A DNA stretch of 64,000 nt from Lepas anatifera (lineage: Eukaryota > Arthropoda > Thecostraca > Lepadidae). A model generated the notes under the pieces. The model was not told the DNA's origin. It worked only from the letters and a program-made list of their open reading frames with translations, and searched no databases. This document shows positions 12,406 to 22,357 of this stretch, one piece after another. The stretch lies in assembly GCA_034440635.1 (NCBI GenBank), contig JAOTON010000214.1, positions 124,001 through 188,000 on the forward strand, given 5' to 3'. A program made the position numbers and the translations under genes. Numbering within the stretch: the first letter of the stretch is position 1; the number at the start of each line of letters is the position of its first letter.

Positions 12406-12783
12406 CATATTATATATGTATATATATATACATATTAATCGATTTCCAGTGATAAGACAAACACGCTGACATTGAAATGACAGTTCTATCTCGATCTAGT
12501 GCAATTATCAGCAAAAGAATAACATCCTGCTTACATGATCTCTGGACGTCAGGTTGAAGTATTCTGCTTGATGTTCCGGAACGTAAGCAGAATAATTGTT
12601 TTTGAGACTTTTAACTTGTTCTCGACTGTATTTACTGAAAGAGCCCTTTCTTTTCCCGTTGACTTATAATGGGGTGGCATAAAATCTTGCCCCTTGTAAA
12701 TTATACTTTTTAACCCTATTTTTAACTTTAATATTGGTTGTGTCCTTTGGCATTTTTAATTGTATAAATTTTGTCCATATTGT
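11752..12783. mobile_element. foldback-type element with about 350-410 bp inverted arms
   Basis: The left arm (11752-12160) and right arm (12433-12783) are near-perfect reverse complements, for example the block containing GCACTAGATCGAGATAGAAC at both ends. The left arm carries an extra segment of about 60 bp near 11800-11880. The about 270-bp loop holds two tandem units with GACCTGGCTTGAGGTCA and an (AT)n tract. No coding sequence, so it is a foldback element or long-armed MITE. Confidence 0.8.
12190..12432. repeat. two tandem units plus (AT)n in the foldback loop
   Basis: Two direct copies of a unit containing CCTGACCTGGCTTGAGGTCA, then GCCACTGTCAT, then ACCAACCCTCGTCTT, each ending in a TA tract. 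The second tract is a pure (AT)n of about 40 bp. Each unit holds an inverted TGACCT / AGGTCA pair. Confidence 0.75.
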
Positions 12784-13494
12784 TGTATTTTTATTTTTAT
12801 TTTTTAATGCTTTTTTTCATGCTTTTCCTGTTTCCATTTCCTTCGACTGTTTGACTGGTTTTGTTTTGTCGGTATCTGTCTTAATAGTTCCTTCCTTTAT
12901 TAATATTTTTTTTGGGGTGTTTTTTGTTTTTGTTAGACATGGTATTTTCGCCTTTCTTTTCTGCATAGGGTGCATTAAATATTTACCGTTTTCGATTGGT
13001 GTAATAATGTAATCGATGCCGCACAGTGATTCTTCCGATGTATTCAATGGGTTTGAAATCATTTCTTATTCGACGCTAATAATAGTTTACTTGCTTTCTG
13101 TCTTCTATCTTGTTATATTAACTTTAGCTGGTTATTTACTCCGATTTAAACCTCGACAAGGGCAGTCCAATAATGTCTATATGTATGCTGGAGTTCTGCT
13201 AAGTAATAATCTACAGAGGGGAGTCTGTAGTGCTCTAGTGTAATCTTATAAAATCTCTTTCGACCTCTGGTGGTCTGAATATTCCCCTGACTTAAACATA
13301 GCTGACATAATTTCGCTAAGTGTCCTTAAAAGCTGTCAACTGCCAACTTAGTTTGTAAAAATTACGGAAAACTAGAAAGTTGAACATTTTCAAAACTGAC
13401 AGTGGTTCCCATTCAGGCTCGAGCAATCACTTCGATGTGAGAAGGTATCACGATCTGGCGTTTGAGCCACTCATTCCCTGCGGTGGGATCATCG
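12784..13494. other. no gene recognised
   Basis: T-rich DNA. The 92-codon plus-strand frame at 12734-13012 is a phenylalanine/valine-rich reading of poly-T sequence and begins inside the foldback arm, so I do not call it a gene. Confidence 0.45.
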
Positions 13495-13565
<71 letters not shown>

Positions 13566-13596
13566 GTCTCTGTCTCTGTCTCTCTTCTTGTCTCTG

Positions 13597-13640
<44 letters not shown>

Positions 13641-13692
13641 CCTCTCTCTCTCCCTCTCTCTCTCTCTCTCCCTCCCCCTCTCTCTCTCCCTC
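13495..13692. repeat. (CT)n / (TCTG)n microsatellite
   Basis: About 200 bp of nearly pure CT dinucleotide repeat with TCTG-type interruptions in the middle. It is open in most frames on both strands (Ser-Leu and Arg-Glu runs), which explains the long apparent reading frames across it. Confidence 0.95.
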
Positions 13693-14208
13693 GTGCGACT
13701 CCAGAACCCCATTTCGTGTGGGGAATCGTCCCAATCTCGGCGTAAGAATTGACCTCCGTTGGGGAAAATGAATAAGTCTCGTAACATCTGGCGCGTCGCA
13801 CCAGGGAGCCCAGCATTTATTTAGCGGCTTGTGAATAAATGAAACGAGAATTCCGGCAGCTGGGACCTGGCTGCAGCCCACGTGCCGGCAGGCCCAGTCA
13901 GAATCGGGCTTCGATCGCTTACATTTCATGGAGTAGATCACATGCAGCTATATTTGGTAGTTTGTATGTAGAGACTGTCTATAAGTGTCCTGCTATCACT
14001 AGGGTACTGAGTGCTCCAGTATGAGACGCTTGGGCGGCTTTTGCCCAATCAATCATCATAATCATCATCTCTGGGGTGCCTTAAATCACAAACGACGATT
14101 AATGGGCATGCAACTTTACAACATATTCTATCCTGGACCCTTCAACACCATAGGAAAGGTACATGCAGATTCGACAGTCTGCACATGGCGGAGGATCGTC
14201 TATCATTG
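13693..14208. other. no gene recognised
   Basis: Mixed sequence after the CT tract. A short ATCATCATAATCATCATC run at about 14050 looks like a retroposon tail, but its body could not be matched to the other families. Confidence 0.35.
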
Positions 14209-14216
14209 TGCCAAGT

Positions 14217-14499
14217 CATGGGCGTCGAAAGCGGAAGTGGAGTGGGGGGGGGGCGTCTCCCCTACTCCCGAATCAGGGGGACGACCCCTAAAAATTTTGG
14301 ACCTCGATTTAATATTTCCATTCTCCCTGCACTCCCCGTTATCTGTGTGAATCTGGGTGCATAGGTTTGTTGATGAATGGCATCGTCGTAAGATTTTCAT
14401 ATGCGACCACAATTTTCCAAAAATTTTCCCTCGCCCCTTTCTCCCTGTCATTGCCAGCCAAGGGGTTCCGTACCCCAGTAAAAGCTCGCGACGCCCCTG
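14217..14499. mobile_element. hAT-type MITE (CA.GGGCGTCG ends)
   Basis: The inverted termini CATGGGCGTCG and CAGGGGCGTCG bound a 283-bp G-rich/AT-rich unit. The flanks TGCCAAGT (14209-14216) and TACCACGT (14500-14507) agree at 6 of 8 positions, consistent with an aged 8-bp hAT duplication. Confidence 0.65.
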
Positions 14500-14507
14500 T
14501 ACCACGT

Positions 14508-15057
14508 GCTGAAGGTAAGGGGAACATGCGCAGCTGGCGTTGACATACGGGTGACTTTCTTAGACTCTAAATTTTTCTATTTCTAAGCGCATCTTTTCAC
14601 TGCCCAAATCGTGCTGTTGACTCCTTCCCAGAAATCGACTGTTTGTAACTATGTTCCGGAGTCAATTCTAAGTAGGGCACTTTTTTGCTCGTCCATTAAA
14701 CTATGTTTAAGTGTCTTTTTCCCCAGTCATCTGAATTTATTCATGCCTTGGTATCTCAAACACACAAAAAGACCGTTTCTTTTAGATCTTTCTCTAGCTT
14801 TTAATTCATGTTTTGCCAGTATCATTTACACTTGGGGAGGAACATCCCAAACTATGGTGATGCATTTTATTGTTTTCATGCGAGATGCGTGTCATTTACT
14901 TGAAGCATATCGTGTTTATTTTTAGGCTCTGACTTCGCCTGTAAATGGATATGTATATGTTGGCGTAATGAATTAAAAAACATGGTTGCCCACAATGCAT
15001 TTTTGTACCAAGCGAGCTTACAAAAAGTTTCCACGTGATGTCATACACCCGAATACA
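14508..15057. other. no gene recognised
   Basis: A 104-codon plus-strand frame (14611-14925) has no domain I recognise and no codon-level support. Otherwise AT-rich filler. Confidence 0.35.
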
Positions 15058-15083
15058 GATATATATATATATATATATATATA

Positions 15084-15154
<71 letters not shown>
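15058..15154. repeat. (AT)n microsatellite
   Basis: About 97 bp of pure TA repeat with one CT interruption near 15086. Perfectly self-complementary, so it can extrude as a cruciform. Confidence 0.95.
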
Positions 15155-15158
<4 letters not shown>

Positions 15159-16149
15159 TTAAATTCCCCTACCCATAATCAGGTAGGCAGGAGTGCCCTT
15201 ACCTTTCCCGTGTGCCCAATTGTAGGTTGGCCTTCTCGCCGAAAAAGAAACTAGGAATCGTTAGCAAGTATGGCTGAAGAATTTTCTGGGTCACACCACT
15301 CCCCGCTTTATTTTTCTGTTGTTTTCTTAATCATGATACGCCTATGAACAATGGGCATCCTCCTACCTTCAGCATTAAATCAGGTATCTCCTTGGACATC
15401 ACGCAAGACCATAAGCAAGCTTGTAACGTTGGTGGTGTCCAAATATACTTAGTCATTGGGCAAAAAATGGGAAAATTTTGTTACTGAAACAAATTGGCGC
15501 GGCTAAGCACGAACAGCATACAGAAATTTCAGTTTTCTAGGCATTTTAGCTTTCTAGGAATTTTAAACATTTTTCAACCTTGCGGAATATTTCAAGTTCC
15601 CGAATCACGTTTAGGCGTTAGTGACGTCACTGTTACAAACAAAAATCAAGAGATATATTTAATCTGAAAGACCAGAATCCATGTGGCAGACAATAATGGC
15701 AGATGACCGTCGCTTTTTACTTTCTCTGCATGCAACTGCGCTACTGGACCCTCGGATGCAGATTCCATCATTTGTACCCGATAACCTTGATCAGATCAGC
15801 TGTGCAACAATAGGTAGTTAAATCGATTTTGCAATTGTCAGCTGCCTGACCACTTGTTACGCAGAACAGTCAGTTGAATGACTGTTGCATCATCAATTTA
15901 AACGACTCTGAAGTTGAAGGAGGCTAGAACATTCCTGCAAAAAGTTCCGGTAACCTTTCTTTGTGCAAGAAGTCCGGCATAGCCTTCAATGAATACTGAA
16001 ACACTGCAAATATCGAATCTTCAAGTCGTCTGGCAATTATAAAACTTCTTGCAACTGAATATCAAACCATTGGGAACTTCTTTGCTCAAAATATGTTTGT
16101 GCGGGTTTTTAACTTGCGTTATAGGTGGTCATAAACAATTGACAAGGCT
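15155..16149. other. no gene recognised
   Basis: AT-rich DNA with no long open frame, no inverted ends and no match to the repeats seen elsewhere in the window. Confidence 0.45.
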
Positions 16150-16154
16150 TAAGA

Positions 16155-16230
16155 AAACAACCACGACGAGACCGGAAAAACTGTCAGAATAGAAGCCGTT
16201 TCTTACTTCGTTCGTCCCCGGCTTCTGATG
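16155..16230 (-). repeat. single inverted copy of the 45.9-kb hairpin repeat unit
   Basis: On the minus strand this reads as one unit of the array at 45893-46462: an AGAAGCCGG-type arm, then GACGAACGAAGTAAGAAACG, the closing CGGCTTCTATTCTGAC arm and TTTTTCCGGTCTCGTCGTGG. It lies alone, without tandem neighbours. Confidence 0.8.
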
Positions 16231-16778
16231 TATCGAACATTTGTCACAACAAGAAACAAATTATCAAGAGTGATGCAAGTGGGGATGGGTAAAAAATGAG
16301 TTGAAATGTCGAAGTTGCCCCCTCCCCTGCCCCTGAAACCGTGGTTGTCAGTCCCCTTGGCATGTAGAATCAATGTGATACCAGACCTCACAACTTTAGG
16401 GAACCTTGGGCAGCCTAAAAAAGCAATGCATTTTATTGAAATATGTTATTTTAGTAATTAGTGTGCCTCGCGATTTTATGTACCAACATCAAACTCGCGC
16501 ACAACTGGAGAGAGCACCTCCAGTTTCCTAGTCCTAAAGTTGCAAGTAGTAGCAAGTAGTACTTTGACTGCTTGTGACCTAACGAAATCAAACAAAGTAT
16601 TCGAAATGTGATATTGCCTTCCAAGATTTGTACACAATGCTGGTATAGAAGTGATTTCCTGTGAATATAGCACTTATTTCACGATTTGATCTTTATCTGT
16701 CATGCTGCCGAGAAACAACTAGTATCATTGATTTATAAGCATAAAAAGAAAACTGAATATCGGGTAAGAAGACTCAGC
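16231..16778. other. no gene recognised
   Basis: No domain, terminal repeat or RNA gene is visible. The two short minus-strand frames (16203-16391, 16476-16673) are unsupported. Confidence 0.4.
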
Positions 16779-17605
16779 TTAACACGCGTATTGACCGGGG
16801 TCTGAGCCACCTTCGCATTGACGGGGGGCGGGTACTTGTCCCCCTTAAGATCTCGAGAACCACGGTAGGTAGTGAAAAACGGTAAACGGCGTTGGGCTGC
16901 CCATCCACTTCTCCATCGAAAACATTTTTACCATTTTTTGTCAGGTCACATTTAAGGTCACGAGAGGTCAAAACATGCCCGTCATAAGGATAACATGTAA
17001 ATTCAGTTTTTTGGCCATTACATCTGAACAAGTAAAGATAGAGCAAAACGACTTGAACTATATGAATCCTCTTTGCAAGCCGAACTGAATGATATATAAT
17101 TTGACCTTGCTAAGTCAAATCAAGGATTTGACCTGACCTGAGGTCAGGTCAGGGTCAAATTATATAAAATGCATATCATTAGAACCACAAAGCTCAGGCA
17201 AGTCTGGATCACCATCCGTTACTGAATTATTCCGTAAAACCCATGTTTCCCATGTATTTTCAATGGAGAGGTCATGCCTCGTACCTGACCTTAGGTCATC
17301 GATATCAAAAATACCGGAACATCTTTTAGAGAACTCGGTGGGGCCATTATGTGATATGAGTTTCAATCGGATAAGTTCACCCTGCTCCGACGTATGCTAT
17401 CTTAAACTTTTTTTAGGTTGGGTCCCTTGACCTGTACTGGTGACCTGACCTGAGATGACCTAACCTTAAAATTTTCACACAAGTTGTAAAAATGATGAGG
17501 GAAAAGGTATGCCAAGTACGGCGGCGCTACGCGCCGCCGTTTTTCTACTATCTCCGAAAAACCCGAGGGGGGCGGGTACCCGCCCCTCGTCAATGCGCGT
17601 GTTAA
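16779..17605. mobile_element. TTAA element, family A, complete copy
   Basis: Starts TTAA-CACGCGTATTGACCGGGG and ends with the inverted CCCCTCGTCAATGCGCGTG-TTAA, an 827-bp piggyBac-like non-autonomous element. The interior has many TGACCT/AGGTCA half-sites. One is a palindromic cluster near 17130 with TGACCTGACCT and AGGTCAGGTCA arms around one base. A GC hairpin followed by T5 (CGGCGGCGC-TAC-GCGCCGCCG, 17520-17545) lies near the right end. Related copies: 40973-41828 and 44745-45449. Confidence 0.85.
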
Positions 17606-18190
17606 CGTGCTTTCCTTCTTGCTATATCCACCACTCTCGCAAAACGCCTGCGTTCGCCGAAGCCCCCGATACCGACGATCTCTCTGAGTTTATCCCTCGA
17701 CGGAGGGTGGATATACCCCAGCCCCCTCCAACAGCAAGCGCAGATCACCAGATGTGACGTCACACCTCGTAGCCTATAACATGGGAAAATTAAATGATTA
17801 ATTATCCAAATTTTTGCAAAAAGAGGCCCAGAATCGAAAATGAAATGCTTATTTATTGCATTTGGAATGAAATATATTCCCGTGTATTCACACAAATTTG
17901 TAAGCGGGCAGTGCCATTAGCAGTAGTTTGACACACGGCCAAATGGTGAAGGAATTCCTCCACGCCCGTGTGCGGTCACTCGGGCGTGGGGGAATCCCTC
18001 TTGAACGTACCTTTAAGTAAAGGTATCTTGGGTATACCCAGCATCAGAGGTGACTGATGGCCTTTATCAGTGTATCGGATGCTCCTTCAACTATCGGAGC
18101 ATCCAGGACTGGATCTGCTTGAAGGGGAGGGGGTATGGTAGGCGGAGGGAAGTGTGATGTGGTGTCTTCGATGCGGGAGAAAGTAAGTAG
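17606..18190. other. no gene recognised
   Basis: Contains an imperfect CACGCCCGTGTGCGG / CTCGGGCGTGGGGGAAT inverted pair near 17960-17992 and little else. No coding evidence. Confidence 0.35.
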
Positions 18191-18496
18191 CCCTGTTCTA
18201 GCTGTCAGCACAGTTTTGTCAGCAGGACTTCTAACCTCTCCTCCGGAAAAAAAACATCAGCGCCATAATCGCCTCTTGTTTGTGCTAAGCAAAGGGAACT
18301 TAAACCTTTATACCATTAAAAAATATTAGGCTGCCACTTCGTGCACTTACTATTTTTCATCAGCGCAAATAGCAGGCCGTCAGCCAGTAAAACCTCTAGA
18401 ACTAGTTCCCGGGGAGAGGCTACAGTCCTGTGACGTAGGCGCAACGCGGCTCGCTGATTGGTGCTGACAAAACTGTGCTGACAGCTGGAACAGGGC
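18191..18496. mobile_element. TA-flanked MITE with 35-bp inverted ends
   Basis: The left arm GCCCTGTTCTAGCTGTCAGC... (18191-18225) is repeated inverted at 18462-18496 with one mismatch in 35 bp. Both ends are flanked by TA, which fits a Tc1/mariner-type target. At 306 bp with no transposase, it is non-autonomous. Confidence 0.75.
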
Positions 18497-18732
18497 TAAT
18501 ATCGGTCTAATATCCATCCTATATAAAACATTGTGAAAAGAGTGCCCTATTGTGCTACATTGGATGGTAATTCTCTGTGCTGATGCATTTGTTGGTATTG
18601 TCACGGTAATATACTCATTAAATTCCAACAACACTGTCATTGTTTGATCTTTGCGCTCTTGATAAATCTAATATGGATTCTGGGTATGAATCTTAGGAAT
18701 CCTAAAGATACAACTGTGACTTTTTCCATATC
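18497..18732. other. no gene recognised
   Basis: Spacer between a MITE and a SINE, with no visible feature. Confidence 0.4.
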
Positions 18733-19070
18733 CCGTAGCTTAGTTGGTAGAGCGTTGGACTCCGGCCCGCTGCTCAGGAACATGCGGTGGCAGTGCATGA
18801 CCAGGCTTGGGATCGGTTCCCCTGAGACGCTCCGGCGCTCAATAGTGTGCCCGACGTAGGTCGGCTGGCAACTGACTAGTGAGAGGGTGACCTGAGCGGG
18901 GCGGCCGTCCCTGTGCTTTGTGGGGCGTTAAAATTTGGGTTCTAAATTAACCATTCATCGTGGGAGTTGCTCGTTCAGGTGGTGGGGTAGGGGTCTCTGT
19001 GACAAGTCCCTTGATGACTGTAGTGGGACTCCGACTCCAACAACCGTACTGGGAACAACTTGGACAAAAT
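18733..19070 (+). mobile_element. tRNA-derived SINE, copy 2
   Basis: Second copy of the SINE at 11435. Box A TAGCTTAGTTGG is at 18736-18747 and the box B-like GATCGGTTC at 18811-18819. The body is shared through CCGTACTGGGAACAA. Compared with copy 1 it has an extra GGGGCGGCCGTCC-type segment near 18898. The wide A-B spacing is the same in both copies, so it belongs to the family rather than being a private mutation. Confidence 0.85.
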
Positions 19071-20775
19071 TGGCAAAAATATACATTTTGTCATATGAAA
19101 AAACTCTGTACGATCATAAATAACAGGGCTTGCGAACTTAGCTAATGTCCATGCCAACACTCCCATTCTCGGATGGGCTAAGCACAAGGAATGTTGCAGC
19201 TGTGATAAAAGTATTTACATATTATCTTCTCAAGTTTCCTTGTTTATTGTCAGGGCTTAGAACCGAGATCTCCCACAGCTATGTATGTACAGTAGATTCC
19301 GGTGAAATAGACTATAGCCGATGTCGCCGCTTGGTAGAGGCTGACCCCTGCAGGTGTGCGTGCTGAGAAGGGGATAAACGCCGCGGTGTTCCTGGTACTG
19401 GCCCCGCGCGGCGGTACCCCGCGCGGCGGTGCGAGGGGCCGCGTGGTACCGGTGCGGGGCTCCTGCGGTCGGCGCTGCACTCTTCCCCGTGCTCTGAGGG
19501 GTCATGTCTGGCGTTTCCTTAGGATAGCACGCTTTCCTTCGTATGTTGTCTCATCCTGCCGCATCTCTTTTCTAGTGCCATTCGCTGGCAAACACAGGCC
19601 ATTTTTATCCCGTCGGTTTGATGTTGAAATAATACCGACTTTTTATGAAGCCTTCTGTTATGACAGCTTTTCCCGCCTCCCAGGGAGTGTGTGGGAGAAT
19701 GCAAATTTTTCTTGGGGGTAAGAGTGAGCTAAATCAAATTTTTTCAAAGCGATGGGGAGGCTACTTCAAGGAATGGGTCGCGGCATGCTTTTAACTTGCG
19801 AGTGAATGGTCGCGGCTACGGCAGAAAGGCCTAGCCAGGGTGTTAATTTAGAATTCGGACAGTTTCGTATGAAGCTTCATGTACGCAATCGCCCCTTGTA
19901 AATACCCACATGCTTTATGTGCAAGACCTCACCTGTTAGCGAGAACTGCCCTTCGCTAATCCGGAAATGGCAAACAGTGACCTGTGGTGCGGATGGTGGT
20001 ACTATCCTCAGTGGGCGCAAACATTTACGTGAATGTTTTTTTTCAACAGAAAGTCCGTCGACGGCCTGCCTTTGGAGGGCACGGACCATGGTGCAAGAAA
20101 AACACACAATTCTCGGTAAAGTATGAGCCTTGATGAAAGAAATGATAATGCTTAGCTGGATGAAGGCCAGACTTGGAAGACCGCGTCATTACAGTGCCCA
20201 CTCTCGGTTATAATATTCCAGTCAGATATGCCGATGCTATGCCCAGTCACCCACTTTTCGGACGAAAGCAAGGGGCCCTGCCTCCCCCTCTGTCGGTGGC
20301 AACGCGCATGCTGCAAGCTAACACTTAGGCTTACTAGTGTCCGAAGATTTATCATCGTGTTATGAAAAACATAGTCGGTGTGCTGTCATTTGATGTGTGT
20401 TTGTCATATTAAATATAGGATCGTTTCAGATTTTGCACCAAGGCCCTCTTCTGCAGGATAATATATAGGGATCAGGTATTTATGGATCGGGAATCGAGAG
20501 TAAATCCGAAGCCGTTGGCGAATTACAGTAAATTCATTTGGATTGTTCAGAGAATTTGGGTTCATTAGAATGCAGATAAGTGTTTGTATTTGCAGGTTTG
20601 TGAGTTTGGTTTAATTTTTGGGATAGGGATTATATAGGGATTGATGACCATGGCTTGCAAACAGATGATCTGCCTCTGTCAGATCAATTTTACATTGGGA
20701 TCTTGTCTTGCCCATAACGCACCCAATTGATATGCCGTTGCATCGCACTGCGAGCAGACTCTTCGATATCTAACT
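19071..20775. other. no gene recognised
   Basis: Includes a short GC-rich duplicated block (CGCGCGGCGGTACC-type, 19405-19440) and open frames of up to 121 codons on both strands. None has a recognisable domain. Confidence 0.4.
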
Positions 20776-20783
20776 GGTAGAGC

Positions 20784-20949
20784 CAGTGGCGGATCTAAGA
20801 CTTCATTTCGGGGGAGGGGGTAGGGGCTCGAGCTTCCCGTACTATTGCCTCGCACAGCAGCCTCTGGCTAGGCATTATCTATAGGCACTCTGACATTTGG
20901 GGAGGGGGAGAGGACTGAGCCCCCATAGCTACCATTGTATCTGCCGCTG
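20784..20949. mobile_element. hAT-type MITE (CAGTGGCGGATC ends)
   Basis: A 166-bp element with ends CAGTGGCGGATCTA and inverted CAGCGGCAGATACA, flanked by GGTAGAGC (20776-20783) and GGTAGAGG (20950-20957), 7 of 8 identical. It is the compact form of the family that also occurs at 47760-47912 and, greatly expanded, at 50670-51896. Confidence 0.8.
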
Positions 20950-20957
20950 GGTAGAGG

Positions 20958-21889
20958 TACGTATTTGGCTGATCTAGAATATCCTGCATATGCCTAGGCT
21001 ACTTAAAATCTCGAGGAGTCAACAGACTACACACCAGTACAATACCATCATACTTCTAATGGTGATGTCCAAGTGTCCGGTGTCAACAAAGTGATTTCTG
21101 CTTGAAAAGAAGCAGTTGTGCATTTCTGGCTTGGTGTTTACCGACGCACCAAGTGGTGGGGTCGACTGCGACAGGAAATAACTAGCCTGGGGTAGAGCAG
21201 GTCACCTAATCCGGCCTCCTGACTGGCTAGATTTTTGTACAGCAAAAAATACGTCTGAGCAGGTCACAAGATAAGCCGGAGCGATTGCTCGCATGGAAGA
21301 TGAGGATGTCAGCTTCAGCAATCGTACTAAAAGGGCTAATTTAACCCCGTCCTTTACAATTTTTTAAGAAAAAAACATTTGAGCGAACCTAGATAAATTA
21401 TAAGCACTGCAAATGGCTGATCTGAAGACCACTTAGTTTACGCTGACAGGACAAGTATTGGTGTTATCTGTTTGGAGTGATATAACGAATTGTGTTCATA
21501 CTAGCAATGCTAATACGCAAAAGTTCTATCTGGGTCAGGTATTTTGCATGCGGTGTGAAAATATCCTCTTATATGTCGTATAGGCATGTCACAATCCTGG
21601 ACAGATACCGAGAATTCTCTGCAACCATTCCTTAAACCGAAGGCAAGACGCTTCCAGATCTTTAGTCGATGCTGCGAAATGTCCACGCGCCCGTAGTATT
21701 TATGGATATCTTTCTTAGTATGTTTTTTGCTGGGCTTTCCGCTGGCGTTGGTTACGTTGAAAAGCGTTCTTAAGACTTGAGAGGGATTTTCGCCCTTTCG
21801 CTAGTAACCGCAAGCGAGCAGCCTTTCGAGGAAAAGCATCAGAGATCCGGGTGTGGAGAGGTTATGGCAAAAATGAGGAAGATGCCAAT
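20958..21889. other. no gene recognised
   Basis: No supported feature. Sequence close to the right edge flanks the 3' side of the Penelope-like element. Confidence 0.4.
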
Positions 21890-21912
21890 CTAGTGTGATA
21901 CTAAGCAATTAT

Positions 21913-21915
<3 letters not shown>

Positions 21916-21947
<32 letters not shown>

Positions 21948-21949
21948 TT

Positions 21950-21981
<32 letters not shown>
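21916..21981. repeat. (TA)n microsatellite
   Basis: Two TA tracts separated by CCTTTATATATATAC. They truncate the second Penelope ORF fragment. Confidence 0.9.
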
Positions 21982-21982
<1 letters not shown>

Positions 21983-22160
21983 CCTTATAGTGGTGTATTT
22001 GGGCAAAATGTTTTCTTTCAGGCAGGTATCGTTGTACAGCACTGAGTTTTGGGCTTTTGGGAGTTTCCTGTTAAGTTTTTGGATTTGATTAAATGTCTTT
22101 TTAGTTGAATCTGGTATTTTATCTAATAATTCTCCGATATTCATTTCAACTCCCTTTTTC
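21950..22160 (-). pseudogene. N-terminal fragment of a second Penelope ORF (pseudo-LTR)
   Basis: Downstream of the endonuclease stop, the minus strand reads MNIGELLDKIPDSTKKTF, then a stretch with LNRKLPKAQNSVLYND and ENILPKYTTIR, before entering the (TA)n tract, where only Ile-Tyr repeats remain. This resembles the N-terminal helical region that precedes the RT domain in Penelope-like proteins. Its position after the EN domain indicates a truncated tandem copy or pseudo-LTR rather than a separate gene. Confidence 0.6.
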
Positions 22161-22200
22161 CGACGCGTTTCAATTGTATTATACACAATCATTATCAAGG
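22161..22200 (-). ncRNA. degenerate hammerhead-ribozyme-like motif
   Basis: On the minus strand: TTGATAA, then TG, a hairpin ATTGT-GTATAAT-ACAAT, then TGAAACGCGTC. This mirrors the hammerhead order CTGATGA - helix II - GAAA - very short helix III - GTC that is known in pseudo-LTRs of Penelope-like elements. Core positions 3 and 8 would be U and A instead of C and G, and helix II is imperfectly joined, so activity is doubtful. The position between the endonuclease and the next ORF start is the expected one. Confidence 0.4.
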
Positions 22201-22357
22201 TAAAAAAGTTGAGCTGGATGCCGCAGTTGCTAATCTTTAAGTTCTTTTAAAAATAGCCCTTTAGTAAATTTTTTACGTGGCATACTATTTAAGAATACTT
22301 TTAGTTTTGCGAACACATTTCAGGTATGTAAAAACACATAGCTATAAAAACATATTC

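Noticed and set aside
13380..13941. Open frames of 96-150 codons on both strands across the CT tract
   Set aside because: They only translate the (CT)n/(TCTG)n microsatellite as Ser-Leu, Arg-Glu or Gln-Arg runs. No flanking domain.
21820..21870. Second hammerhead-like TCTGATGC...GAAAGG on the minus strand
   Set aside because: Helix II cannot form between the two blocks and the conserved A9 is missing.
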